From positions 356,001-420,000 of the forward strand of contig NZ_QFYP01000001.1 of NCBI RefSeq assembly GCF_003254505.1: a stretch of DNA of 64,000 bases, read 5' to 3'. Below the pieces are notes generated by a model. It did not search any database, was not told where the DNA came from, and was given only the letters and a program-made list of their open reading frames with translations. Positions 17,188 to 25,990 of this stretch are shown here, in pieces. How positions within the stretch are numbered: the first letter of the stretch is position 1; each line of letters opens with the position of its first letter. The stretch comes from Phenylobacterium hankyongense. Its GTDB lineage: Bacteria; Pseudomonadota; Alphaproteobacteria; Caulobacterales; Caulobacteraceae. The position numbers were made by a program, and so were the translations under genes.

Positions 17188-17441
17188 CAGCTGAACTCGG
17201 CGGGTTCGACCCCCCGAGGGCCTTCCGCGCCGCCGCCGGCGCCCATGACGATCTTCTCCACCCGCAGGCGCGCGGCCTCCAGGCGGGTCTCGCAATGGGC
17301 CTTCAGGGCCGCGCCGCGCTCGTACATGCGGATCGAATCCTCCAGCGGCGCCTGGCCGGACTCCAGCCGCGCCACGATCTGTTCGAGCTCGGCCAGCGCC
17401 TGCTCAAACGTCATACCGTCAATGTCGGGGGCTTCGGACAT
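17187..17441 (-). CDS. xseB: Exodeoxyribonuclease VII small subunit
   Basis: 84 residues. The conserved core [20 protein letters not shown] (about 9-28) and [20 protein letters not shown] (about 32-51) is diagnostic for XseB, which binds along the XseA helical arm of the single-strand exonuclease. xseA is not in this window. The gene lies directly before ispA with a four-base overlap, an arrangement common in proteobacteria. Confidence 0.95.
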   Translation of the reverse strand: MSEAPDIDGMTFEQALAELEQIVARLESGQAPLEDSIRMYERGAALKAHCETRLEAARLRVEKIVMGAGGGAEGPRGVEPAEFS

Positions 17442-17486
17442 GCAACTTCCCTGGAGTGCGAGCGAACCTAAAGCCCGGGCCGGCCA

Positions 17487-17510
17487 GGGTCCACCGCTAA
17501 GGGCGGACCT
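17487..17510. repeat. Possible third, shortened copy of the GTCCGC palindrome
   Basis: Read on the minus strand this is AGGTCCGCCCTTAGCGG followed by TGGACC. It shares the parts GGTCCGC and CCCTTAGCGG with the repeat at 4355-4380 but lacks the middle of the loop. It lies in the 81-base gap between the histidine phosphatase gene and xseB. Similarity is by eye and could be chance in GC-rich DNA. Confidence 0.3.
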
Positions 17511-17522
17511 TGCGCCGCAGCC

Positions 17523-18146
17523 TCAGCGCGGCAGTTCGAAGCGGCGCGTCGACCAGTATTTGTAGCCTTCGCTGACGACAAGCCGCCAACCGCGCCGGCG
17601 CAGGGCGCGGCCGATCATGAAGTTGAAGAAGCCGTGCGCCAGCACCACTACGTCTTCGCCCTGTCGGGCGATGTCGATCAGCATGGTCGCCGCCTGGTCG
17701 GCGCGCGCCTCCGCCTGCAGCCGCGTCTCCTGGCCTTCGTGATGATTGAAGAACCACCACCAGAACCGCGCCAGGAATCCCCACAGGCGCGGCGACAGCC
17801 GGATCCAGGCCGGCCAGTTCGGCGGCGGCAGCGGCGCCTCGATCAGCACCGCCTCCTGGGTGAAGGCGCGGCCCTTGGCCAGGGCCTGGGCGCTCTCGAT
17901 CGAGCGCAGGCGGGTGGAGGCGACCAGCGTCCCGCACTTCTCCACGAAATTCATCAAGGTCGTCGGCGGCGTCTGGCCGGGCAGCAGGCCCAGCACCTCG
18001 TAACTGGCCCAGAACTTCCGGTATTCGGCGGCGGACAGCTTCACCTTGCGGGAAAGCGCAGGCTCTCCGTGGCGCGCCAGGATGATGGCGCCCAGCGGGG
18101 CGGCGGGCTGCGCGGCGGGAACCTCGGCGGTCAAAACGCTGGCCAT
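17523..18146 (-). CDS. Histidine phosphatase family protein
   Basis: 207 residues. The phosphohistidine motif ARHGEP (about 24-29) and the downstream STRLRSIESA fit the phosphoglycerate mutase-like branch, and LAHGFFNFMIGRAL near the C-terminus supplies the second conserved His. A Trp-rich segment WGFLARFWWWFFNHHEG (about 122-138) may contact the membrane, as seen in relatives of this group. It lies between the deacetylase gene and xseB on the same strand. The substrate is unknown. Confidence 0.8.
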   Translation of the reverse strand: MASVLTAEVPAAQPAAPLGAIILARHGEPALSRKVKLSAAEYRKFWASYEVLGLLPGQTPPTTLMNFVEKCGTLVASTRLRSIESAQALAKGRAFTQEAVLIEAPLPPPNWPAWIRLSPRLWGFLARFWWWFFNHHEGQETRLQAEARADQAATMLIDIARQGEDVVVLAHGFFNFMIGRALRRRGWRLVVSEGYKYWSTRRFELPR

Positions 18147-18191
18147 TCTATCCGGACGGCTTCGGCAGCCAAGCGCACCAGCCGCGTTCCC

Positions 18192-19118
18192 TCACCCCTC
18201 AGACAGGGCCCTGACGTGCGCAAGCGCCGACTGACCCAGAGCTTCCAGGTCGTAGCCGCCCTCGAGCGAGGACACAACCCGACCTTTAGCGTGGGCGTTG
18301 GCAAGCGACGCTATGGCCCGGGTCGCCCAGGCGAAGTCCTCCGCCTCCAGGTTCTGGCCCGCCTCGCCGATCGGATCGCGGCGATGGGCGTCGAAGCCGG
18401 CGGAGACGATGATCAGGTCGGGGGCGAAGGCGTCGACCTTCGGCATCAGCCCCTCGAACGCCTTGCGCCAGGCCTCCCGCGGCGCGCCGGGCGCAACGAC
18501 CGCGTTGGCGATGTTCGGGGCGGTCGGCTCCGACGGATGTCCGGTGCCGGGCCACATGGGCCACTGCTGGATGGAGGCGAACAGCAGGCCCTCCTGGCCG
18601 GCGAACGCCGCCTGGGTGCCGTTGCCGTGGTGGATGTCGAAGTCGATCACCGCCACCTTGGCCAGGCCGGCGGCCTGGGCCGCCTTGGCCGCCACGGCGA
18701 CGTTGGAGAAGATGCAGAAGCCCATCGGCGTGGCCGGCTCGGCATGGTGGCCGGGCGGGCGGATGGCGCAGAAGGCCCGCTGGGTCTCGCCGGCCGCGAC
18801 CGCGCGCACCGCGGCGACCGTCGCGCCCGCCGCGCGCCGCGCGGCGTTCAGGCTGCCCGCGGACATGTAGGTGTCGGCGTCGAGCCGCACCGCCGAGGCG
18901 CCCGGCGTCAGCCCGAAGATGGTGTCCACATAGCGCTGCGGATGCACCCGCAGCAGGTCCGCCTCCTCCACCAGGGGGGAATCCTGCGCAGAGAGGTCGA
19001 GGTCGCTGGCGTCGCTGAGGGCGTCGATCACCGCGCGCAGCCGCTCGGGCCGTTCAGGATGACCGTCACCGGGACGGTGGTCGAACATGTCGGTGTGGGT
19101 GTAGAGCGCGACGGTCAT
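18192..19118 (-). CDS. Histone deacetylase-like amidohydrolase
   Basis: 308 residues with the zinc deacetylase core: RPPGHHAEP (catalytic His pair, H124-H125), VIDFDIHHGNGT (zinc ligands D161 and H163), SAGFDAHRRDP (third ligand D243) and SLEGGYD with the catalytic-side Tyr at about 289. Bacterial members deacetylate acetylpolyamines, acetoin-related compounds or lysines, so the substrate is open. It starts the minus-strand group leading into xseB-ispA-dxs and is divergent from a GNAT acetyltransferase only 32 bases away. Confidence 0.92.
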   Translation of the reverse strand: MTVALYTHTDMFDHRPGDGHPERPERLRAVIDALSDASDLDLSAQDSPLVEEADLLRVHPQRYVDTIFGLTPGASAVRLDADTYMSAGSLNAARRAAGATVAAVRAVAAGETQRAFCAIRPPGHHAEPATPMGFCIFSNVAVAAKAAQAAGLAKVAVIDFDIHHGNGTQAAFAGQEGLLFASIQQWPMWPGTGHPSEPTAPNIANAVVAPGAPREAWRKAFEGLMPKVDAFAPDLIIVSAGFDAHRRDPIGEAGQNLEAEDFAWATRAIASLANAHAKGRVVSSLEGGYDLEALGQSALAHVRALSEG

Positions 19119-19150
19119 ACCTCACCCTATCTCAGGTCGCCGCCCTGCCG

Positions 19151-19690
19151 ATGCAAGAACCCACCATCCGCCGCGCCGGGTCGGCCGACGCCGAGGCCCT
19201 GGCGGAGATCGGCGCCCGCACCTTCAGCGAAACCTTCGGCCACCTCTATCCGCCCGCGGACCTCGCCCGGTTCCTCGCCGAGGCCTACGGGCTGGAGCGC
19301 ACCCGCGCGGACCTGGCCGATCCCGCAAAGGCCTCCTGGATCGTGGAGGCGGCGGACGGCCAGGTGGTCGGCCTGGCGCTCGCCGGCCCCTGCGCCCTGC
19401 CCCATCCGGACATCACGCCCTCCTGCGGCGAACTCAAGCGGCTCTATCTGCTGAAGGCGCATCAGAACGGCGGCCTTGGCGGGCGGCTGTTCGCGCAGGC
19501 CATGACCTGGCTGCAAGGCGGCGGACCACGGAACGTCTGGATCGGCGTCTGGTCGGAAAACTACGGGGCCCAGCGATTCTACGCCCGTCACGGCTTCAGC
19601 AAGGCCGGCGAATATGGCTTCGAGGTCGGCGACACGATCGACCGCGAATTCATCCTGATGCGCCCGGCGCACAAATTTTCTACAGACTGA
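19151..19690 (+). CDS. GNAT family N-acetyltransferase
   Basis: 179 residues with the GNAT fold: an N-terminal IRRAGSADAEALAEIGARTF, core strand ELKRLYLLKAHQNGGLGGRL carrying the acetyl-CoA loop (QNGGLGG instead of the usual Q/RxxGxG/A), and IGVWSENYGAQRFYARHGF, the typical strand-helix near the C-terminus. It acetylates an unknown amine substrate. It is divergently paired with the deacetylase-like gene 32 bases upstream, which leaves almost no space for separate promoters. Confidence 0.87.
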   Translation: MQEPTIRRAGSADAEALAEIGARTFSETFGHLYPPADLARFLAEAYGLERTRADLADPAKASWIVEAADGQVVGLALAGPCALPHPDITPSCGELKRLYLLKAHQNGGLGGRLFAQAMTWLQGGGPRNVWIGVWSENYGAQRFYARHGFSKAGEYGFEVGDTIDREFILMRPAHKFSTD

Positions 19691-19848
19691 AACAGATTGC
19701 CTGGGGCGCGACATAATTTCGTCTAACTGATCCCGCGGTAACCGGATAAAAGTTGCCGCGAATTAACGCGCAACCCCTTGGCTGAGGGCCCGGCTTTTGG
19801 GACTTTAGCCGCAATCGTCGCGTAGTAGCTCGAAGGCTCGAAAGTGGG

Positions 19849-20337
19849 ATGCTGAGGATCGGATATGTGCGGCTGCGGGACCCGGAGTCCGCCAGCGACA
19901 CGGTGACGTTGAAGGCCCTGGGTTGCCACGTGGTCCGCGCCGAAGAGCCCGCGCCGGATACGGACGAATCGGCGGTGCTGTTCTCGATCCTCGACTTCAT
20001 CGGGGCGCGCGACCAGCTGGTCATCACCCGGCTTGTCCACCTGGGCCCGTCGGCGCGGTGCGTGCTGGAAGTGCTGGACCGGCTGGAGCAGCGCGGCGCC
20101 AGCCTCTACGTCTACGAGCCCGAGCTGAACAGCGAGGGCCCCGGCGGCCGGGCCCTGCGCGCGGCGCTGGAGGCGGTCGCCTCGCTGGAGCCGGCCTCGG
20201 CCGGCCGCCGCCGCCGTCCCGCCGCCCAGGAGATCCGCGAATTGCAGCGCGCCGGCGTCGGCCCGGTGGAGATCGCCCGGCGGCTGGGCGTCTCGCGCAT
20301 GACCGTCTGGCGCAAGCTGAAGGCCGTCGAAGCCTGA
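19849..20337 (+). CDS. Serine recombinase-like protein lacking the catalytic serine, with C-terminal HTH
   Basis: 162 residues. Residues 1-115 follow the resolvase/invertase fold (RIGYVRLRDPES, then GCHVVRAEEP, then DQLVITRLVHLGPS and LEVLDRLEQRGASLYVYEPE). The nucleophilic Ser expected in GYxRVS is Arg10, and the active-site LDRLxRS segment reads LVHLGPS, so the catalytic arginines are also gone. Residues 122-160 form a helix-turn-helix (EIRELQRAGVGPVEIARRLG, then VSRMTVWRKLK) like those of resolvases. A DNA-binding protein without strand-exchange activity is the best reading. Its targets are unknown. Confidence 0.8.
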   Translation: MLRIGYVRLRDPESASDTVTLKALGCHVVRAEEPAPDTDESAVLFSILDFIGARDQLVITRLVHLGPSARCVLEVLDRLEQRGASLYVYEPELNSEGPGGRALRAALEAVASLEPASAGRRRRPAAQEIRELQRAGVGPVEIARRLGVSRMTVWRKLKAVEA

Positions 20338-20392
20338 GGCGGCCTTGCTGACGGGCCTTGCTGACGCCGGCGATCCGCGCCAGCCTGCCCTG

Positions 20393-20848
20393 ATGATCCC
20401 GCGCGTCCTCGTCATCGCAGTGCTCGCCGGCCTCGCCCTGGCCGGATGCGCCAGCGTTCCGATGGGCGCTCCGGGCGCCTGGAGCCTGCAGGCCTCGGCC
20501 ACCGCGGGCGCGGCGCTGGTGTTCGCCGATGGCGGCCGAGACGTGCTGCGGCTCGCCTGCCGTCGCAGTCCCGCCGAACTCTACCTCGCCTCCGATCGCC
20601 TGAAGCCCGCCCACGGCGAGGTGCGTCTGGACATCGACAGCCACCGGTTCAGCCTGCGCCCTACGGCCGACGAGCCGCGCCTGGCGGCCGTGGGGCCGAT
20701 GCCGGACGCCCTGCCCGCCGCCCTGCTGGACGGCGGCCGGATCAGCGTCACCGCCGATGGCCACAGCCTCGGCCCGTTGCCCGCGCCCGACGGCAAGACC
20801 ACCGCGGCCTTCGTGATCGCCTGCCGGGCCGACACCGCGGTGGGTTGA
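20393..20848 (+). CDS. Hypothetical lipoprotein
   Basis: 151 residues from the ATG at 20393 ([19 protein letters not shown]), with a lipobox LAGC that places the lipid Cys at residue 19. An earlier in-frame start at 20345 would spoil the signal. The mature domain is beta-rich with LAC at about 60 and IAC near the end. It resembles in plan the lipoprotein at 13890-14342. It lies between the recombinase-like gene and an aldo/keto reductase gene on the same strand. Function unknown. Confidence 0.75.
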   Translation: MIPRVLVIAVLAGLALAGCASVPMGAPGAWSLQASATAGAALVFADGGRDVLRLACRRSPAELYLASDRLKPAHGEVRLDIDSHRFSLRPTADEPRLAAVGPMPDALPAALLDGGRISVTADGHSLGPLPAPDGKTTAAFVIACRADTAVG

Positions 20849-20900
20849 ACCCGGCGAGGGTTGGGCGCTTACAGGGGCTCGGCCACCACGGAGAACTCCG

Positions 20901-21899
<999 letters not shown>

Positions 21900-21980
21900 G
21901 GCGTCCGCGCACTGGACATCGGGCGGTCGCAGCCCCATCCTCGGCGTTCAAACGATCGTTCGCTTCCGGACAACCGCCCG

Positions 21981-23156
21981 ATGTTCATGCGTTTCTTCAC
22001 CGAGCTGCGCCAGGCCAAGGTGCCGGTGACGCTGAAAGAGTACCTCATGCTCATGGAGGCGCTCGACAAGGCGGTGATCGACCGCTCGGTGGAGGATTTC
22101 TACTACCTGTCCCGCGCCGCCCTGGTGAAGGACGAGAAGAACATCGACAAGTTCGACCAGGTGTTCGGCCAGGTCTTCAAGGGCCTGGAGCGGATGGGCG
22201 ACGACGTCACCGCCGACATCCCGGCCGAGTGGCTGAAGAAGATCTCCGAGAAGTTCCTCACCGAGGAGGAGAAGGCGCAGATCGAGGCCATGGGCGGCTT
22301 CGACAAGCTGATGGAGGCGCTGGCCGAGCGCATGCGCGAGCAGAAGGAACGCCACGAGGGCGGCGAGAAGGCGATCGGCACGGGCGGCACGTCGCCCTTC
22401 GGCGCCAACGGCTACCATCCCGAAGGCATCCGCATCGGCCAGGACAAGGGCCGCCACGGCAAGGCGATCAAGGTCTGGGACAAGCGCGAGTACAAGAACC
22501 TCGACGACTCCGTCGAGCTCGGCACCCGCAACATCAAGGTGGCGCTGCGCCGGCTGCGCAAATGGGTCCGCGACGGCCATGCCGACGAGCTCGACATGGG
22601 CGGCACCATCAAGGGCACCGCCGAGAAGGGCTACCTGGACATCCAGATGCGCCCCGAGCGCCGCAACAAGATCAGCGTGCTGATCTTCTTCGATATCGGC
22701 GGCTCGATGGACAGCCACATCAAGGTCTGCGAGGAGCTGTTTTCAGCCGCCCGGACCGAGTTCAAGAACATGGAGTTCTACTACTTCCACAACTGCCTCT
22801 ACGAGTCCGTGTGGAAGGACAACCGCCGCCGCCATGCGGAGAAGATCCCGACCTGGGACGTGCTCCACAAGTTCCCGCACGATTACAAGGTCATCTTCGT
22901 GGGCGACGCGACCATGAGCCCCTACGAGATCACCTACCCGGGCGGCTCGGTGGAGCACTGGAACGAGGAGGCCGGCGCGATCTGGATGGACCGCGTGGCC
23001 AACATCTACGAGCACATGGTCTGGCTGAACCCGACCGCCGAGCGGCACTGGGACTACACGCCCTCCGTCGGGGTCATCAAGCAGCTGGTCAACGACCGGA
23101 TGTACCCGCTGACGCTGCAGGGCCTGGAGAAGGCGATGAAGGAGCTGGCGCGCTAG
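21981..23156 (+). CDS. VWA domain-containing (CoxE-like) protein
   Basis: 391 residues. The first half is a helical, highly charged region (about 100-200) with EEEKAQIEAMGGFDKLMEAL. The second half is a von Willebrand A domain with ISVLIFFDIGGSMDSHIKVC at about 234-253; the MIDAS reads D-I-G-G-S instead of D-x-S-x-S. This type is conserved in proteobacteria beside MoxR-type AAA ATPases, but no such gene is adjacent here. Its role is unknown; metal-cofactor insertion or a chaperone function is inferred from relatives. Confidence 0.85.
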   Translation: MFMRFFTELRQAKVPVTLKEYLMLMEALDKAVIDRSVEDFYYLSRAALVKDEKNIDKFDQVFGQVFKGLERMGDDVTADIPAEWLKKISEKFLTEEEKAQIEAMGGFDKLMEALAERMREQKERHEGGEKAIGTGGTSPFGANGYHPEGIRIGQDKGRHGKAIKVWDKREYKNLDDSVELGTRNIKVALRRLRKWVRDGHADELDMGGTIKGTAEKGYLDIQMRPERRNKISVLIFFDIGGSMDSHIKVCEELFSAARTEFKNMEFYYFHNCLYESVWKDNRRRHAEKIPTWDVLHKFPHDYKVIFVGDATMSPYEITYPGGSVEHWNEEAGAIWMDRVANIYEHMVWLNPTAERHWDYTPSVGVIKQLVNDRMYPLTLQGLEKAMKELAR

Positions 23157-23205
23157 AGCGCGACGAGGGCCGATGAATTCGTCTGAACTCTGAATCGTGC
23201 TCTAG
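23153..23205. repeat. Palindromic intergenic element overlapping the VWA gene stop
   Basis: CTAGAGCGCGA (23153-23163) and TCGTGCTCTAG (23195-23205) are inverted repeats with one G:T pair, enclosing 31 bases that include GATGAATTCGTCTGAACTC. The left arm contains the TAG stop of the VWA gene. Elements with CTAGAGC ends and a GTCTGAAC centre resemble intergenic repeats common in alphaproteobacterial genomes (from memory). It may act as a weak 3' hairpin. Confidence 0.5.
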
Positions 23206-23282
23206 AATCAAGGTGTAGATGGGGGCGCGACGTTTGCAGGGGTTCCCAACCGGGCGCGGGCGTGGGACCTCTAAGAGAGCCC

Positions 23283-23939
23283 ATGACCGATCTGATTCAC
23301 GATTCCACCGAAACCGACGAGACGCAGGCCGCCACCAAGGCGGCCGTGTTCGCTTCGGCTGAGCGGCTGTTCGCCCTGCACGGCTTCCAGAACGTCTCGG
23401 TGCGCGACATCACCGCCGACGCCGGCGTCAACCTCGCCTCGGTGAACTACCATTTCGGCTCCAAGGACGCCCTGCTGTTCGAGATCTTCCGCCGGCGCAC
23501 GGCGGAGCTGAACCGCGAGCGCGTGCGCATGCTGCACGAGGCCAATGGCCGCCATGACGGCAAGCCGCCGGTCCGCGAGATTCTCGAGGCCCTGTTCGCC
23601 CCGCCGCTGAAGTGGGCCGACCCGGAGAACGACCGCCGCATCTCCGTGCAGTTCATCATCCGCGCCCGCTCCGAGGGCACGGCCGAGATGCGCGAGGCGC
23701 TGCAGAACGACGTCTCGCACCTGGAGCGGTTCGCCAACGCCCTGATCGCCGCGCGCCCCGACCTGCCCCGCGAGGAGGTCTACTGGCGGCTGCACTTCTG
23801 CCTGGGCATGGTCCACAACAACCGGTTCGCGGAGTTCGACCGGCTGCACCACCTGTCCGGCGGCGCCACCCGCGAGGGCGACGCCCAGGCGCTGCTGAAG
23901 CGCATGGTCGACTTCGCCGAGGCCGGCTTCCTGGCCTGA
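23283..23939 (+). CDS. TetR/AcrR family transcriptional regulator
   Basis: 218 residues from the ATG at 23283; an upstream in-frame ATG at 23262 is possible. The HTH is classic: FASAERLFALHGFQNVSVRD, then ITADAGVNLASVNYHFGSKD (about 43-62). The C-terminal domain, FAPPLKWADPENDRRISVQF and so on, resembles the YbiH/TetR_C_7-like ligand domain. It would repress a target operon on binding an effector. A cupin gene starts six bases after its stop and is probably co-transcribed. Confidence 0.9.
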   Translation: MTDLIHDSTETDETQAATKAAVFASAERLFALHGFQNVSVRDITADAGVNLASVNYHFGSKDALLFEIFRRRTAELNRERVRMLHEANGRHDGKPPVREILEALFAPPLKWADPENDRRISVQFIIRARSEGTAEMREALQNDVSHLERFANALIAARPDLPREEVYWRLHFCLGMVHNNRFAEFDRLHHLSGGATREGDAQALLKRMVDFAEAGFLA

Positions 23940-23944
23940 TCGCC

Positions 23945-24262
23945 GTGCCGCGGATCGTCACCGACGCCCGGACCTTCACCGCCGACCGCCCATGGGGCGC
24001 CCGCGACCTGGCGGAGATCGAGGGCGCAAGCGTGCGCCTGCATTGGACCGACCAGCCCTACCGCTGGCACGTGAACGATGGCCGCGAGGTCTTCGTGGTG
24101 CTCGATGGCGAGGTGGAGATGCGCTACCGCCAGGCGGGCGAGGAACGCACCGTGCGGCTCGGTCCCAGCGACATGTTCATCGCCGAGGCCGGGGACGAGC
24201 ACGTGGCGCATCCGCTCGGCGCCGCGCGCATCCTGGTGATCGAGCGCAAGGGCTCGGTTTAG
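23945..24262 (+). CDS. Cupin domain protein
   Basis: 105 residues from a GTG at 23945, six bases after the TetR stop. The single cupin domain has YRWHVNDGREVFVVLDGEVEMRYR split over strands at about 39-62 and LGPSDMFIAEAGDEHVAHPL at about 74-93; the two motifs supply the His/Glu residues of a metal-binding barrel. The substrate is unknown. Its stop overlaps the last codon of the convergent gene by four bases. Confidence 0.8.
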   Translation: MPRIVTDARTFTADRPWGARDLAEIEGASVRLHWTDQPYRWHVNDGREVFVVLDGEVEMRYRQAGEERTVRLGPSDMFIAEAGDEHVAHPLGAARILVIERKGSV

Positions 24263-24522
24263 AACCCCTCCTGCGCCACCACCGCGGTGACGGGCGCCTT
24301 GTGGAAGCTCACGCCGCGATACTCGACCTCGTCGCCCTGCGGCGTCGCCCCGGTCAGCCGCAGGAACTCGTCCCAGCGGTCCTCGGGCATCAGCAGCACC
24401 AGGCCGGCGAGGTCCCTGTAGGCCTCGATCTCCCGATCGGCCTCTTCGCGAATGTCGCGCACGTCCGCCTTGGCCGGGTCGGACTGGTCGAGATGGCTGG
24501 GATGCGGCGTCTGTTCCGGCAT
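24259..24522 (-). CDS. Conserved small protein of unknown function
   Basis: 87 residues, acidic, with helices at about 15-45 (DPAKADVRDIREEADREIEA) and 48-60, and no signal or membrane segment. Its start lies 40 bases downstream of the UdgX stop on the same strand, so it may be the last gene of that transcript. Its 3' end overlaps the convergent cupin gene by four bases. No family is recognised; composition is that of a normal cytosolic protein. Confidence 0.6.
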   Translation of the reverse strand: MPEQTPHPSHLDQSDPAKADVRDIREEADREIEAYRDLAGLVLLMPEDRWDEFLRLTGATPQGDEVEYRGVSFHKAPVTAVVAQEGF

Positions 24523-24562
24523 GCTGGAGCAACCCCCATCCCTGCGCGGAGTTCCGTCGGAG

Positions 24563-25990
24563 CTACGCCGCCAACGCCCACGCGAACTTCAGGTCCTCGA
24601 CGAACATGGCGTAGGCCCTGGCCTTGGCGTCGGCGTCGGGCACGCGCAGCAGGTAGGACGGATGGTAGGTCACCACGCCCTGCGCCTGGTCGGGCAGCTG
24701 CAGGGCCTGCTGGCGCGCCTTGCTGATCGGCATGGCCTTGCCGAACACCGAGAACACCGCGGTCGCGCCCAGCGCCACGATCACCCGCGGCCGCACGATC
24801 CGCCGCTCGTTGTCCAGCCACCAGCGGCAGGCGACGACCTCGCCCGCGTCGGGAGTCTTGTGCAGCCGGCGCTTGCCGCGTTGCTCGTGCTTGAAGTGCT
24901 TCACCGCATTGGTGACGTAGGTCTCGGTCCGCGGCACGCCGGCCGCCGCCAGCGCCTTGTCCAGCACCTGGCCGGCGGGCCCCACGAACGGCTGGCCGGC
25001 GAGGTCCTCCTGGTCGCCCGGCTGCTCGCCGACGAACATCAGCTTCGCCCGCCCCGGCCCCTCGCCGGGCACGCCCTGGGTCGCGTCGCGCCAGAGGTCG
25101 CAGCGCCGGCAGACCTGCACGCCGGCGGCGATCTCCTCCAGGGTCGCCGGCGCCCCGCCGTCGAACGGCGCGTCCCGGCTGGCGCGCAGGGCGGCGCGGA
25201 CGACGCGGCGGGTAGGTTCGGAGGGCGACTGGCGGACCATGTCTGTCGTGCGGGCCTCGGCGCGGGCGATCAACTCGGGAATGAGCCGCGCTTCGGGCAG
25301 GTTCCGCCAGTAGCGCTTCGGCATTTCCTTCTGCATGGCGGCGACGTTCAGGCGGGCCGGGTTGAAGATCGACGCGTAGTAGGTGCGCCAGTAGCCCTCC
25401 AGGGCGTCCTCCGGCGGGGCGTCGGCGGCGTCGGCGCCTGCGGTGAAGGTCAACTCGCGGGTGTCCCAGTGCAGGCAGAGGTCCGGCGTCAGGATCGAGA
25501 ACCGCATATTGGCGAACCGGCCGACGAAGAACGGCGCGACCGCTTCGGTCACCCGATGCGCCGGCTCGAACCAGGCGGCATAGGCCTCCGGCTCATCACC
25601 CACCCGCCGCAGGCGTACGAAGGCTTTCATCTTGTGGACAGCCTGGTCGACCTGCCGGGCGAGACTGCGGGCCCGGGCCACGTCGAGGTCGGAGGCGATG
25701 TGCAGCAGGTCGGGCTCGCGCTCCATTCGCCAGAGCAGCCGGTAGAGCAGGCCGAACCGCTCGTTCGAGCGGTGCAGGATCACCGCCTCCGCCAGCTCAA
25801 GGAAGGCCCGCGGCACGGTGAAGGCGCGCCCGGCCGCCGGCGCCTCCGGCAGGGCTTCGGCGAACAGGTCCCCGGCGCCGTCGACGGTCCAGAGCGCCGC
25901 GTCCGGAGCGACGCCATGGGCCCGCAGCGTCCGCGCCGCTTCCCGCCAGCCGGGGAAGTCGGTTCCGCTGGCCAGCCGCACCACCTGCAT
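24563..25990 (-). CDS. UdgX family uracil-DNA-binding protein fused to a DUF4130 domain
   Basis: 475 residues. The N-terminal half (about 1-260) is the DUF4130 / TIGR03915-type domain. The C-terminal half is a uracil-DNA glycosylase fold with FVGEQPGDQED (319-329), CRRC (294-297, likely Fe-S ligands) and HPSYLLR (443-449). The loop RGKRRLHKTP contains KRRLH at 373-377, the hallmark of UdgX; in the mycobacterial protein this His attacks the sugar and leaves the enzyme covalently on the abasic site. It follows the radical SAM gene with the ATG sharing a base with that gene's stop. Confidence 0.93.
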   Translation of the reverse strand: MQVVRLASGTDFPGWREAARTLRAHGVAPDAALWTVDGAGDLFAEALPEAPAAGRAFTVPRAFLELAEAVILHRSNERFGLLYRLLWRMEREPDLLHIASDLDVARARSLARQVDQAVHKMKAFVRLRRVGDEPEAYAAWFEPAHRVTEAVAPFFVGRFANMRFSILTPDLCLHWDTRELTFTAGADAADAPPEDALEGYWRTYYASIFNPARLNVAAMQKEMPKRYWRNLPEARLIPELIARAEARTTDMVRQSPSEPTRRVVRAALRASRDAPFDGGAPATLEEIAAGVQVCRRCDLWRDATQGVPGEGPGRAKLMFVGEQPGDQEDLAGQPFVGPAGQVLDKALAAAGVPRTETYVTNAVKHFKHEQRGKRRLHKTPDAGEVVACRWWLDNERRIVRPRVIVALGATAVFSVFGKAMPISKARQQALQLPDQAQGVVTYHPSYLLRVPDADAKARAYAMFVEDLKFAWALAA

